Shown: positions 25,475 to 33,908, counted from the first letter of the stretch. The stretch: DNA of 64,000 nucleotides from Bacteroidota bacterium (GCA_019638705.1 JAHBTI010000005.1:79402-143401), one strand, 5' to 3'. The notes: generated by a model from the sequence alone, not told the origin. Translations and numbers: made by a program.

Positions 25475-26347
25475 ATGAGAGTAGTTTTACTTTTTGTTGT
25501 AACGGTTAATTTTTTCTTACTTGTTTCGTGTAAGAAATACGGTGCTGCCAACCCTGCTTTTTTTATTAAGGCAAGCCATGTTTCCGTTAAAACAAATTCT
25601 CTGAACATTTCGGGCAGCAACAAAATTACCGACCTGTGGCTGTATGTGGATAAGCAATTTATCGGCGTGTATCCCGTAGGCAATTTAATGCCTGTGCCAA
25701 ACCCAAGCAACGGAAAAATAAGAATTGATGTGTTGGCAGGTATTGAAAATAACGGCATTTCAAGCACACGCATTCCGTTGAATTTGTACGCTCTTTTTAC
25801 ATTAGATACCTTAGTTAAAAACGGAACAACCATTTCGCGCTCTTTTGCGTTTGAATACCTGCCAACCGTTGTTTTTCCATGGGTTGAAAATTTTGACCTG
25901 CCCGGTTTTCAGTTGATTAACTCTTCGGGTTCGGCGGCTTCTTTTACCTTGGCTTCGGCAGCCGAAAGTTTTGAAGGAAAATCAATGAAATTAGAAATTC
26001 CAAGCACTCATGCCGATGATATTGCGCAGGTAGAATCAGCCGATTATTACACATTGCCCACAAGCAACAGCGATGTGTATCTGGAAATGGATTACAAATG
26101 CAACGCACCTGTTTATATAGGTTTAGTAGGCAATACCGACCCTACAAAAAAAGCATTAATGCAGTTAAACCCTACCATAACCGACACCAAAAACGCTTGG
26201 AACAAAATTTACATTCAGCTTTCCACTATGGTAAGCATTGAACCTGTTTCAAGCAAGTACAAAGTGTATTTTCAAATTATTAAAAACTCTGAATATCCCA
26301 ATCCGCAACTGTTTTTAGACAATTTAAAATTTGTTTACAACCCATGA
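25475..26347 (+). CDS. Lipoprotein of unknown function, upstream of sugar transferase
   Basis: A 290-residue lipoprotein. I start it at the ATG at 25475, where MRVVLLFVVTVNFFLLVSCK gives a proper signal with lipobox LVSC. A longer upstream reading would begin inside a likely -7 box (TATTTTTG, 25416-25423). The mature part has beta-rich stretches (SGSNKITDLWLYVDKQFIGV, GKIRIDVLAGIENNGI, NSDVYLEMDYKCNAPVYIGL) and ends LFLDNLKFVYN. This resembles carbohydrate-binding or jelly-roll folds, but no family is certain. It overlaps the sugar transferase gene by 4 bp (ATGA), so the two are co-translated. Confidence 0.75.
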   Translation: MRVVLLFVVTVNFFLLVSCKKYGAANPAFFIKASHVSVKTNSLNISGSNKITDLWLYVDKQFIGVYPVGNLMPVPNPSNGKIRIDVLAGIENNGISSTRIPLNLYALFTLDTLVKNGTTISRSFAFEYLPTVVFPWVENFDLPGFQLINSSGSAASFTLASAAESFEGKSMKLEIPSTHADDIAQVESADYYTLPTSNSDVYLEMDYKCNAPVYIGLVGNTDPTKKALMQLNPTITDTKNAWNKIYIQLSTMVSIEPVSSKYKVYFQIIKNSEYPNPQLFLDNLKFVYNP

Positions 26348-27765
26348 GCAAACGCCTGATGACCATATACTATTTGCTGGCGGACTTTAGTGCGGCGGCT
26401 TTGGCATGGGCATTTTTTTACTATTACCGCAAAACACAGGTGGACGCTTTAAAAATTGGCAGCGTACCCGATGCCATTTTTGACAACCGTTTTTACATCA
26501 GCGTGTTTGTGTTGCCTGCAATATGGGTGCTGGTGTATTATTTGTCGGGGTCTTACAACAATGTGCTGCGCAAATCGCGTATTAATGAGTTTGTGCAGGT
26601 TCTCAGCACATCTATCATCGGTGTTACGGTATTGTTTTTTGTACTGTTGTTAGACGATTCGGTTGTAACCTATCGCCTGTATTACAAATTGTATTTTGTG
26701 TTGTTTGCCGCACATTTTTTACTCACGGCTTCGTTTCGTTTGCTTTTAAGTTCTTATACCAACCGCAAAATTCATTTGCGCAAATTTGGCTTTAACACCG
26801 TAATTATTGGCAGCAACGAGCGCGCTTTAAAAATGTTTCAGGAAATAAACGCCATGAAATACGGCATCGGCAATCATTTTATCGGCTTCATTCACATTGA
26901 GGGAAAAAATGGTTATTCGGAAGTACTGACAAAACAATTACTTCACTTAGGCGAGTATCACGAAGTAAGAAGCATTATTGAAAGCTATGAAGTGGAAGAA
27001 GTGATTATTGCCTTGGAAAGCTGGGAACACGAGTATTTAAAAACCATTGTAAACGATTTGGGCGATATGGGCGTGGTGATTAAAATTATTCCCGATATGT
27101 ATGATATTTTAAGCGGACAGGTGCGCATGACAAGCATTCTTGGCACACCGCTTATTGAAATTAAAGACCAGATTATTCCCGAATGGCAAATTTCAATAAA
27201 ACGGTTTATAGATGTGTTTGTTTCGGCACTGGTATTAATTTGTTTCAGTTGGCTGTATGTACTCATTGCCCTTATTGTAAAAATAACTTCAAAAGGTGCT
27301 GTGTTTTTTAAGCAGGAGCGCATTGGCATTCACGGCAAACCGTTTAATATTTACAAATTTCGCACCATGTACGTTGATGCCGAAAAATCGGGACCTGCTT
27401 TATCAAGCATTGACGACCCGCGCGTAACCCCTTTCGGCAGATTTTTGCGCCGTGTGCGTTTAGACGAAATGCCGCAGTTTTACAACGTGTTGCGCGGCGA
27501 TATGAGCATGGTGGGTCCGCGCCCCGAACGCAGATTTTACATTGAACAAATTGTGGTAAAGGCACCGCATTACAAACATTTGCAAAAAATCCGTCCCGGC
27601 ATTACAAGCTGGGGGCAGGTAAAATACGGCTACGCCGAAAACGTAGAGCAAATGATTGACCGCCTGAAATTTGACATTTTGTATATTGAAAACATGAGCC
27701 TGCTGTTGGATTTTAAAATTTTGGTGCATACTATTTTAATTGTGTTGCAGGGCAGAGGAAAATAG
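26344..27765 (+). CDS. Polyprenyl-phosphate sugar-1-phosphate transferase
   Basis: A 473-residue initiating glycosyl-phosphotransferase of the WcaJ/WbaP type. It places the first sugar phosphate on undecaprenyl phosphate to begin polysaccharide synthesis at the inner membrane. Four N-terminal membrane segments lie within residues 8-130, then a Rossmann-like CoA-binding-type domain (NTVIIGSNERALKMFQEI), then a re-entrant helix near 283-305. The catalytic region follows: FKQERIGIHGKPFNIYKFRT, RLDEMPQFYNVLRGDMSMVG and PRPERRFYIEQI. It is coupled by 4 bp to the lipoprotein gene. Partner glycosyltransferases are not nearby except possibly the one at 14613. Confidence 0.93.
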   Translation: MSKRLMTIYYLLADFSAAALAWAFFYYYRKTQVDALKIGSVPDAIFDNRFYISVFVLPAIWVLVYYLSGSYNNVLRKSRINEFVQVLSTSIIGVTVLFFVLLLDDSVVTYRLYYKLYFVLFAAHFLLTASFRLLLSSYTNRKIHLRKFGFNTVIIGSNERALKMFQEINAMKYGIGNHFIGFIHIEGKNGYSEVLTKQLLHLGEYHEVRSIIESYEVEEVIIALESWEHEYLKTIVNDLGDMGVVIKIIPDMYDILSGQVRMTSILGTPLIEIKDQIIPEWQISIKRFIDVFVSALVLICFSWLYVLIALIVKITSKGAVFFKQERIGIHGKPFNIYKFRTMYVDAEKSGPALSSIDDPRVTPFGRFLRRVRLDEMPQFYNVLRGDMSMVGPRPERRFYIEQIVVKAPHYKHLQKIRPGITSWGQVKYGYAENVEQMIDRLKFDILYIENMSLLLDFKILVHTILIVLQGRGK

Positions 27766-27786
27766 CTTTGGGCATTATGAAGCCGT

Positions 27787-27835
27787 AAAATCATTTCTCG
27801 ATACGCCTCCTGTCGTCGGCTACTCGAAATGACAA
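27787..27835. repeat. 'CTTCTCGATACGCC' palindrome (family B), copy 2
   Basis: Arms aaaatcatttctcgatacgc and ggctactcgaaatgacaac flank a short centre. It follows the sugar transferase gene and precedes the terminator hairpin at 27876. Confidence 0.85.
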
Positions 27836-27875
27836 CTGTCAGTTTTAAAGTAATTTATAATCCTGAATAAATTTA

Positions 27876-27915
27876 AACGAAAAAAGTAAAGTGCGTTGGC
27901 TTTACTTTTTTCGTT
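27876..27915. terminator. Perfect 16-bp hairpin, probable terminator overlapping the next promoter
   Basis: Arms aacgaaaaaagtaaag (27876-27891) and ctttacttttttcgtt (27900-27915) match perfectly across an 8-base loop. The T-rich right arm and trailing ATTTTTG fit a terminator for the sugar-transferase operon. Its last bases are the first base of the next gene's -7 box. Confidence 0.75.
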
Positions 27916-27922
27916 ATTTTTG
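27896..27922 (+). promoter_or_regulatory. Promoter of the 27954 T9SS gene
   Basis: TTG at 27896-27898 (in the hairpin loop) and TATTTTTG at 27915-27922, 16 bp apart, give a Bacteroidota-type promoter 32 bp before the start. The spacing is a little short. It is interlocked with the terminator hairpin. Confidence 0.55.
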
Positions 27923-27953
27923 TTACAATCAATCATTTAAAAAAATGTAAACT

Positions 27954-30290
27954 ATGAAAAATTTTACTCTTTTTTTGTTGTTATTGACAGCATTTGTGCT
28001 GCCTGCCCAAAACCAACTTAGCAAATGGTATTTTGGTAAACACGCTGCGCTTGATTTTATGACTAATCCACCCACCGTTTTAAACAATAGTGCCATGAAT
28101 AATGGTGTGGGCGGTTCAGTAGAAGGCAGTTCAAGCATAGCAGACGCGGCAGGCAATTTATTGTTTTATACTAATGGGGAAACAGTATGGAACAGCCAAC
28201 ACACCATAATGGCAAATGGAACAGGTTTGTTCGGAAGTCTTTCAAGCGTACAGTCTTCAATGATTATTAAACATTCTGTTAATCCAAACTTGTATTACAT
28301 ATTCACAATGGATTGTTGTGGAACATCTGGAAGTGGAAATGATTTTAATTATTCTGTTGTAGATATGAGTTTGGCAGCAGGTTTGGGTTCGGTTACTGTA
28401 AAAAATGCACCCATATACAACGCTCCTTGCACTGAACAACTTAACGCCACCAAACACGCTAACGGTGTGGATTGCTGGATAATGATACATGAATTGAATT
28501 CAAATAATTTCAGAGCCTATCTTCTTACTGCAACGGGACTAAATACAACAGCCGTTGTTTCTTCGGTAGGAACAACGGTTAACTACAATGGTTTTATGGG
28601 AACTATAAAGTTTTCTCCCACAGCACAAAAAATAGCTTCTGTATTAAATTCAGGAGGAGGGCTTATAGAATTATATGATTTTGATAATATTACAGGTGTA
28701 GTTAGCAATCCCTTAAACTTAGGTTCGGGCAAATCTTCTTATGGCTGTGAGTTTTCAGCCGACGGAACAAAATTTTATGCAGGAGGAACTAATCTTGCTT
28801 TCCATTTAACTCAATGGGATTTGAATGCAGGTTCAAATGCCGCTATCTTTTCTTCTTCTGTGGTAGTAGCTCCCAACGTGCCAGGCTGCAATGGTATGCA
28901 GTTAGCACCTAACGGAAAAATATACATTGTCGTCAATAATGGTACAGGTTCTCTTAGTGTTATTAATAGTCCCAACGCAGTAGGAACGGCTTGCAACTTT
29001 ACTTTAAATGGGCAACTTTTTTCTGTTGCCGCTATTAATGCTACGCCTGTTGTTAATTCATCTGCTACTTATGGTACGCCTAATATGCTCGTTGCGGGGG
29101 GCTGTATTTTTAATTATGGATTGCAACTAAGTAATACCGTTGTTTGCAACAGTAGCGATGTGGTTAGTGCAAACATTGTAAATGTTATCGGTAATCAAGG
29201 TAACATAAATTATTTATGGAGTAATGGCTCTAATACATACACCAGCCCTCAAATAAATGCTTTACCAATTGGTAATTGGACGGTTATAGTAACAGACGAG
29301 GCAGGTTGCCAAAGAAAAAAACTGTTTACAGTTTCACAAACCACAACGGCATTAAGTATTACGGCAAGCAATGCCAACCCTTGCGGTAGTGGCAGTCCTG
29401 TAACGTTAAGTGCAGGCGGTGCAACTACTTACACTTGGAGTACAGGCTCACAGGCACAAAGTATTATAGTAAGCCCGACTATAAACACTCAATATTCCGT
29501 TTCCACAACAGATGAATACGATTGTGTGTTAAGCAATACAATAACCATAAATCCTTTATCAGCTCCCGAAATTTCGCTTAACACCAACAGCGGTAATTAC
29601 ATAGCTTGTGTAGGCGATACACTTATTTTAAACGCAAGCGGTGCAAGTTCTTATGCGTGGAGTGCAAACGGTAATTTTATAGCAAGTACACAAACGCTTG
29701 CCGTTGCCCCATTGCACAATACAACGTATTACGTTACAGGCATTGCCCAAAACGGCTGCGAAAGCTTGAGCGTTCCTGTGAGTGTAACAGTTGCGCCACC
29801 ACCTGCATTAAGCGTAAGCGGTTCTACCATTTATTGCAGCGCGCAAATAGTTACGCTCACGGCTTCGGGTGCATACAATTATTATTGGCAATGGGGCGGT
29901 GCGCACGCACACGCTTCCTCATCAACCATTGTTTTAAAACAAGGCGTAACCACCCAATACACGCTTACAGGCACAAACGAGTACGGCTGCAAAAGCACAG
30001 AGGTGGTAACGGTAACAATTGGCTGCGTGGGCATAGATAAGTTTGAAATTGGAAGTGAGAAGTTTGAAGTTTACCCCAACCCCGCTTCGCAAATGTTAAA
30101 TGTTGAAAGTCCCCCAAGCCTCAAAGGGGGAACGGTTGAAATTTATGTGTACGATGTTTTAGGCAATGTAATTTTGAATGAAAAATTAAACATTGAAAAC
30201 AACGTGGCGCAAATAAACGTAAGCGCATTAAAAAGCGGAATGTATTTCCTGAAAATCGGCAACGCCACACGAAAGTTTGTGAAAGAATAG
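27954..30290 (+). CDS. Large secreted protein with Ig-like repeats and T9SS sorting domain
   Basis: A 778-residue surface or secreted protein. Its signal peptide is MKNFTLFLLLLTAFVLPAQ. The first 370 residues look like a beta-propeller: it opens SKWYFGKHAALDFMTNPPTV and DAAGNLLFYTNGETVWNSQH and later has CEFSADGTKFYAGGTN and LAPNGKIYIVVNNGT. This beginning is common in Bacteroidota gliding/T9SS proteins. Four Ig/PKD-like segments follow (SAGGATTYTWSTGSQAQSII and NASGASSYAWSANGN). The type A sorting domain ends GMYFLKIGNATRKFVKE. Inside it, ESPPSLKGG is made by a C/G palindrome near 30108-30133, at the same spot as in the 7543 gene. Confidence 0.9.
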   Translation: MKNFTLFLLLLTAFVLPAQNQLSKWYFGKHAALDFMTNPPTVLNNSAMNNGVGGSVEGSSSIADAAGNLLFYTNGETVWNSQHTIMANGTGLFGSLSSVQSSMIIKHSVNPNLYYIFTMDCCGTSGSGNDFNYSVVDMSLAAGLGSVTVKNAPIYNAPCTEQLNATKHANGVDCWIMIHELNSNNFRAYLLTATGLNTTAVVSSVGTTVNYNGFMGTIKFSPTAQKIASVLNSGGGLIELYDFDNITGVVSNPLNLGSGKSSYGCEFSADGTKFYAGGTNLAFHLTQWDLNAGSNAAIFSSSVVVAPNVPGCNGMQLAPNGKIYIVVNNGTGSLSVINSPNAVGTACNFTLNGQLFSVAAINATPVVNSSATYGTPNMLVAGGCIFNYGLQLSNTVVCNSSDVVSANIVNVIGNQGNINYLWSNGSNTYTSPQINALPIGNWTVIVTDEAGCQRKKLFTVSQTTTALSITASNANPCGSGSPVTLSAGGATTYTWSTGSQAQSIIVSPTINTQYSVSTTDEYDCVLSNTITINPLSAPEISLNTNSGNYIACVGDTLILNASGASSYAWSANGNFIASTQTLAVAPLHNTTYYVTGIAQNGCESLSVPVSVTVAPPPALSVSGSTIYCSAQIVTLTASGAYNYYWQWGGAHAHASSSTIVLKQGVTTQYTLTGTNEYGCKSTEVVTVTIGCVGIDKFEIGSEKFEVYPNPASQMLNVESPPSLKGGTVEIYVYDVLGNVILNEKLNIENNVAQINVSALKSGMYFLKIGNATRKFVKE

Positions 30291-30336
30291 GCACTTCTCG
30301 ATACGTCCCCTGTCGTTGGCTGCTTGAAGTGACAGG
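30291..30336. repeat. 'CTTCTCGATACGCC' palindrome (family B), copy 3
   Basis: A diverged copy: gcacttctcgatacgtcccc and ggctgcttgaagtgacagg. It starts right after the stop codon of the T9SS gene at 30290. Confidence 0.78.
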
Positions 30337-30395
30337 AGGGGAATACGGTTAAATTCAGTATCTTTACATCTCAAAATTTTTTTCAAGCAACCAAA

Positions 30396-31538
30396 ATGAA
30401 AGTTTATTTAGATAACGCGGCTACAACCAAGTTAGACGAAAACGTGTTGAAAGCCATGATGCCTTTGCTTACCGAAGATTTCGGAAACCCCTCATCAATT
30501 CATGCGTTTGGGCGCAAAACGCGCACCTCGGTTGAAAATGCCCGCAAAACCGTAGCCAAATTATTAAACGCCACGCCCGCCGAACTGTTTTTTACTTCGG
30601 GCGGCACAGAAGCCGATAACACCGCCATTTGTCAGGTAATTGACAAATACAACATCACACACGTTATTTCAAGCCCTATTGAACATCACGCCGTTGAACA
30701 CACCATTAAAGTATTGGAACAGGCAGGAAAAATAAAAGTAAGCTGGGTAAACATTGACGACAAAGGCAATGTGGATTTAACGCATTTGGAAGAACTTTTG
30801 AAAAACAATCCGCGCTCTTTGGTGTCGCTGATGCACGCCAATAATGAGATTGGCACATTGCTGCCTTTAAAAGAAGTGGGCGAAATCTGCAAAACATACG
30901 ATGCCATTTTTCACAGCGATACGGTGCAAACCATGGGGCATTATCCCATTGATGTAAAAGACATCAACGTGCATTTTATTACCTGTGCCGCACATAAGTT
31001 TCACGGACCAAAAGGCGTTGGGTTTTTGTACATTAATCATAATTATAAAATTTCGCCGTTTATACACGGCGGTGCGCAGGAGCGCAATATGCGCGGCGGC
31101 ACGGAAAACGTAGCAGGCATTGTGGGTTTGGCAAAGGCTTTGGAAATTTGTTTTGATGAAATGAAAGAACATCAGGCGCACATTATGGCGTTGAAAGATT
31201 ACATGAAACAAAAGTTGATTGACACCATTCCCACTATTGAATTTAACGGCGAAACGGCTCACGACAAATCGTTGTACACCGTTTTAAATTGCCGTTTGCC
31301 ACAGCACCCCGATGCGGAAATGGTATTGTTTAATTTAGACATTGCAGGCATTGCGGCAAGTGGCGGAAGTGCTTGCAGCAGCGGCAGCAATCAGGGAAGC
31401 CATGTTTTGCGGGCATTGGGCATTGATATGGAACGCCCGAGTGTGCGTTTCAGTTTTAGCAAATACAACACCAAAGAGGAAATTGACTTTGTGGTTTCAA
31501 AACTTGCGGAACTGTTTGCGGTGAAAGAAAAAGTTTAA
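30396..31538 (+). CDS. Cysteine desulfurase (IscS/NifS family)
   Basis: A PLP enzyme that takes sulfur from cysteine to a persulfide for Fe-S clusters and tRNA thiolation. The 380-residue product has the N-terminal MKVYLDNAATTKLDENVLKA, SGGTEADNTAICQVI, HHAVEHTIKVLEQ and MHANNEIGTLLPL. The PLP lysine is in TCAAHKFHGPKGVGFLYI, and the active-site loop SGGSACSSGSNQGSHVLRAL carries the persulfide cysteine. The ASGGSACSSG loop fits the NifS-like group I. No IscU or IscR gene is adjacent, so it is a stand-alone gene; mnmA at 6060 is a possible client. Confidence 0.95.
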   Translation: MKVYLDNAATTKLDENVLKAMMPLLTEDFGNPSSIHAFGRKTRTSVENARKTVAKLLNATPAELFFTSGGTEADNTAICQVIDKYNITHVISSPIEHHAVEHTIKVLEQAGKIKVSWVNIDDKGNVDLTHLEELLKNNPRSLVSLMHANNEIGTLLPLKEVGEICKTYDAIFHSDTVQTMGHYPIDVKDINVHFITCAAHKFHGPKGVGFLYINHNYKISPFIHGGAQERNMRGGTENVAGIVGLAKALEICFDEMKEHQAHIMALKDYMKQKLIDTIPTIEFNGETAHDKSLYTVLNCRLPQHPDAEMVLFNLDIAGIAASGGSACSSGSNQGSHVLRALGIDMERPSVRFSFSKYNTKEEIDFVVSKLAELFAVKEKV

Positions 31539-31547
31539 TTTTCTTAT

Positions 31548-31674
31548 GCCACGAATTTCACTAATTACACAAAACATCATTGCGAGCGATAGTGAAGCAA
31601 TCTGCCGATAAAAAGATTGCTTCGTCGTTCCTCCTCGCAATGACGACTGAAAAAATATCCGTGTAATTCGTGGC
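31548..31674. repeat. Family D palindrome interrupted by a family C element
   Basis: The left arm at 31548-31573 (gccacgaatttcactaatta and cacaaa) and the right arm at 31658-31674 (ccgtgtaattcgtggc) are the two sides of the family D repeat seen intact at 23379-23437. Between them lies a different, complete palindrome (31576-31645). One mobile repeat appears to have landed inside another. It fills the gap between the desulfurase and frr genes. Confidence 0.85.
31576..31645. repeat. 'TCATTGCGAGCGATAG' palindrome (family C)
   Basis: The left arm catcattgcgagcgatagtg with gaagcaatc, and the right arm gattgcttcgtcgttcctcc with tcgcaatgacg, make a long hairpin around a centre of about 12 bases. 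This type of intergenic repeat is seen in many Bacteroidota. It is nested in a family D element. Confidence 0.88.
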
Positions 31675-31716
31675 TGCATTATTTTCTTATTTTTACACCC
31701 ACAAAAATTAAAATGT

Positions 31717-32277
31717 ATGGCAGATATAACATCAGTTTTAAATAACGCAAAGGTTGCTATGGAAAAAGCAATTTCGCACTTGGAAAACGAGTTGCAAAAA
31801 GTGCGGGCAGGAAAAGCAAGCCCCGTAATGCTGGAAAGTGTGATGGTGGATTATTACGGCAGCAAAGTATCTATCAGCAACACAGCAAGTGTAAACACAC
31901 AAGATTCGCGCACCATTATTATTCAACCCTGGGAAAAATCAATGCTTACGCCCATTGAAAAAGCCATTCAAATGGCAAATTTGGGTTTCAATCCTCAAAA
32001 CGACGGCATTATTATTCGCATTGTAGTTCCGCCATTAACCGAAGAACGCCGCAAAGAATTAACCAAAACCGCAAAAAGTTTGGGCGAAGATGCAAAAGTA
32101 GGCGTGCGTAATGTGCGCAAAGAAGCCATGGAGCAAATTAAGAAATTGCAAAAAGAGGGTTTGGCAGAAGATATGGCAAAAGACGGTGAAGCAAAAATTC
32201 AAACATTAACCGACAGCCACGTTACAAAAATTGACAAACACGTTGAGCAAAAAGAAAAAGAAATTATGACGGTGTAA
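31717..32277 (+). CDS. frr: Ribosome recycling factor
   Basis: RRF, with EF-G, splits post-termination ribosomes. The 186-residue length and sequence are standard. MEKAISHLENELQKVRAGKA near residues 12-31 begins the long helical arm. The hinge domain has VMVDYYGSKVSISNTASVNT, and IIIQPWEKSMLTPIEKAIQM follows. PPLTEERRKELTKTAKSLGE, GVRNVRKEAMEQIKKLQKEG and the C-terminal helix complete the three-helix bundle. No pyrH gene is adjacent, although it usually precedes frr. A strong terminator follows. Confidence 0.97.
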   Translation: MADITSVLNNAKVAMEKAISHLENELQKVRAGKASPVMLESVMVDYYGSKVSISNTASVNTQDSRTIIIQPWEKSMLTPIEKAIQMANLGFNPQNDGIIIRIVVPPLTEERRKELTKTAKSLGEDAKVGVRNVRKEAMEQIKKLQKEGLAEDMAKDGEAKIQTLTDSHVTKIDKHVEQKEKEIMTV

Positions 32278-32304
32278 CTACTCTAAAGTGCCATTGACCA
32301 ATAA

Positions 32305-32342
32305 AAAAAGCCGCCCCACTGTTTAAAGCGGGGCGGCTTTTT
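32305..32342. terminator. Bidirectional terminator between frr and csp
   Basis: Arms at 32305-32317 (aaaaagccgcccc) and 32330-32342 (ggggcggcttttt) pair perfectly over 13 bp with a 12-base loop. It has A-runs before and T-runs after, so it can stop transcription from both convergent genes. Confidence 0.95.
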
Positions 32343-32368
32343 CATTTCAAAAAATTGGTAATTTTTAT

Positions 32369-32557
32369 TTACGCCAATTTCACATTTACGGCATTTGGTC
32401 CTTTTTTGCCGTCTTGAATTTCAAATGTTACCACATCGTTTTCGTTGATTTGGTCTTGCAAGCCCGAAACGTGCACAAATACTTCTTTGCCGCTTTCTGC
32501 TTTAATAAATCCGAAACCTTTGGTTGCGTTGAAAAATTTCACTGTACCTTTTTCCAT
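32369..32557 (-). CDS. Cold-shock domain protein
   Basis: A 62-residue CspA-type RNA chaperone that binds single-stranded nucleic acid. Both RNP motifs are present: RNP1 in [20 protein letters not shown] (with RNP2 VFVHV), preceded by [14 protein letters not shown], and the C-terminal [21 protein letters not shown] leader of over 100 bp lies upstream on the minus strand and contains a possible 24-residue peptide ORF. Cold-shock genes often have long leaders, which is suggestive here but not shown. Confidence 0.95.
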   Translation of the reverse strand: MEKGTVKFFNATKGFGFIKAESGKEVFVHVSGLQDQINENDVVTFEIQDGKKGPNAVNVKLA

Positions 32558-32572
32558 TTTTTTATTTGTTTT

Positions 32573-32647
32573 TTATTGCTCCCTTTTCTTTTTGTTATTC
32601 AAACACCACAGGGCTAAAGGGAATTTTCCGCGTGGTATTTGTTTCAT
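32573..32647 (-). CDS. Possible 24-residue leader peptide upstream of csp
   Basis: An ATG at 32645-32647 opens MKQIPRGKFPLALWCLNNKK followed by KREQ and a TAA at 32573-32575, ending 16 bp before the csp start codon. It is rich in basic residues with a FPLALWC core. It has no known match that I can name, and such a short frame can occur by chance. The position directly before the cold-shock gene, in the same direction, makes translation coupling or a leader role possible. Confidence 0.35.
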   Translation of the reverse strand: MKQIPRGKFPLALWCLNNKKKREQ

Positions 32648-32892
32648 TAAAGGTTTAGTGTTTTAAAAACACATCATACTGTCCTGCACAAAATTTCCTT
32701 GCATTGCTTTGTTGTTTATTACCCACCTGTGTGAATTGAAACTAAACGAATAAAAAGAAGCGAGAAGCTGAAAAGGGTATGAGATGAATTTTAAATTTTA
32801 TTCGCTTGTAATGATTGTGTGTAAATGTAGAACAAAAAATTGGTACTGCAAAATTTATAAATAATGATTTGTCTGAAGTCCAATAAAGAATT

Positions 32893-33044
32893 GTCAGTTC
32901 GAGTAGGTTTGCTGCCTCTTTGCAAACCTTATCGAGAACTGAAGTCGTAAAATCACTTCTCGATACGCCCTCATTCTTCGGGCTACTCGAAGTGACAGGG
33001 CTTCTCGATACGCCTCCTGTCGTCGGCTACTCGAAGTGACAGAG
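32893..33044. repeat. Three clustered family B palindromes
   Basis: Copy one (32893-32943) is inverted and diverged (gtcagttcgagtag to ttatcgagaactgaag). Copies two (32946-32999) and three (33000-33044) are head to tail with arms cttctcgatacgcc and ggctactcgaagtgacag. The rest of the 32648-33086 gap is AT-rich and shows nothing else. The cluster sits next to the decayed tag copy. Confidence 0.88.
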
Positions 33045-33086
33045 GACTTTAGACAAATCATTATTAGCAGGCATTCAAGCAAGCTT

Positions 33087-33316
33087 CCACATCGGTTTTG
33101 CTTTCATAATTTTTTTATGAACGCTGCAATCTTCGCTGTGTGCGCCACGCAGGTAGCCAATGCTCATTAAAAATTCGTTTACAATTTCGCCGCCTGTAAA
33201 TTTGAGTGTTTTTTTAAACAGCTTCACCCATTCGTCTTTTGTTTTGGGATGGTGGTGTTCTAACCATTTTTCAAACGAGCCAAATTGTTTCCCAATTCAA
33301 GCCCGCCTGGTTTATT
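33087..33316 (-). pseudogene. Decayed 3' copy of tag (DNA-3-methyladenine glycosylase I)
   Basis: This region matches the 3' half of the intact tag gene at 35792-36340 in the same orientation. Shared landmarks are ccattcgtcttttgttttgg, gatggtggtgttctaaccat and ttttcaaacgagccaaattg. It then jumps from aaattgttt to cccaattcaagcccgcctgg. The intact gene has the same 9-mer aaattgttt at 35999-36007 and 36178-36186, so 179 bp were lost between the two. The 5' third of the gene is missing as well, and no open frame remains. Breakpoints are clear by eye; the exact percentage identity was not computed. Confidence 0.93.
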
Positions 33317-33908
33317 TTTTCTTAATCGTGCAACCAATGGCTTTAGTAACATCAGGCGAAGGATTTTTTCCTTTTTCTAAAGCGGCAATGGCGTTTTCCA
33401 AATAATGTTCTTTTACTGCATTGGCATCGTCCACATTATCGTCAATGGCACCAATGTATTTTACAACAAGGTTTTTATCTAAAAGAAAAACGTGAGGCGT
33501 TTTAGTTGCGCCGTATTGCGGATATATTTTCTGACCTTCATCAAACAAATACGGAAAGGCAAAATCTTTTTCTTTTGCGCGCACTTTCATCAGCTCATAG
33601 CTGTCGGCGGGTTGCACTGCGGGGTCGTTCGGGTTAATGGCAAGCAACACATATCCTTTGTCTTTGTATTTGCGGGCAAGGTCGTTTATTCTGTCTTCGT
33701 ATTTAACGGCAAAGGGACAATGATTGCAAGTAAAAACTACAATAAAGCCTTTGGCATCTTTGTAATTTGCCATGCTGTAAATTTTTTCGTCAACTGATTT
33801 TAAGTTGAAATCGGTGGCTTTGTCTCCAGGTTTGTATCCGCCTGAAACTTGTGCTTCGGCTGTAGAAAGCATGGAAGCAAATGCAATGATTGATGCTATT
33901 TTTTTCAT
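33312..33908 (-). CDS. Secreted thioredoxin-fold (redoxin, AhpC/TSA-like) protein
   Basis: A 198-residue periplasmic thioredoxin-family protein. Signal peptide MKKIASIIAFASMLSTAEAQ is followed by GYKPGDKATDFNLKSVDEKI and the active site GFIVVFTCNHCPFAVKYEDR, a CNHC redox pair. FAFPYLFDEGQKIYPQYGAT and KTPHVFLLDKNLVVKYIGAI follow, with the cis-Pro of TPHVFL. It ends with DVTKAIGCTIKKK. The NHCPF variant is a known subgroup of these redoxins. It lies 15 bp after the TlpA-like gene, so the two form a probable operon. The substrate is unknown. Confidence 0.9.
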   Translation of the reverse strand: MKKIASIIAFASMLSTAEAQVSGGYKPGDKATDFNLKSVDEKIYSMANYKDAKGFIVVFTCNHCPFAVKYEDRINDLARKYKDKGYVLLAINPNDPAVQPADSYELMKVRAKEKDFAFPYLFDEGQKIYPQYGATKTPHVFLLDKNLVVKYIGAIDDNVDDANAVKEHYLENAIAALEKGKNPSPDVTKAIGCTIKKK

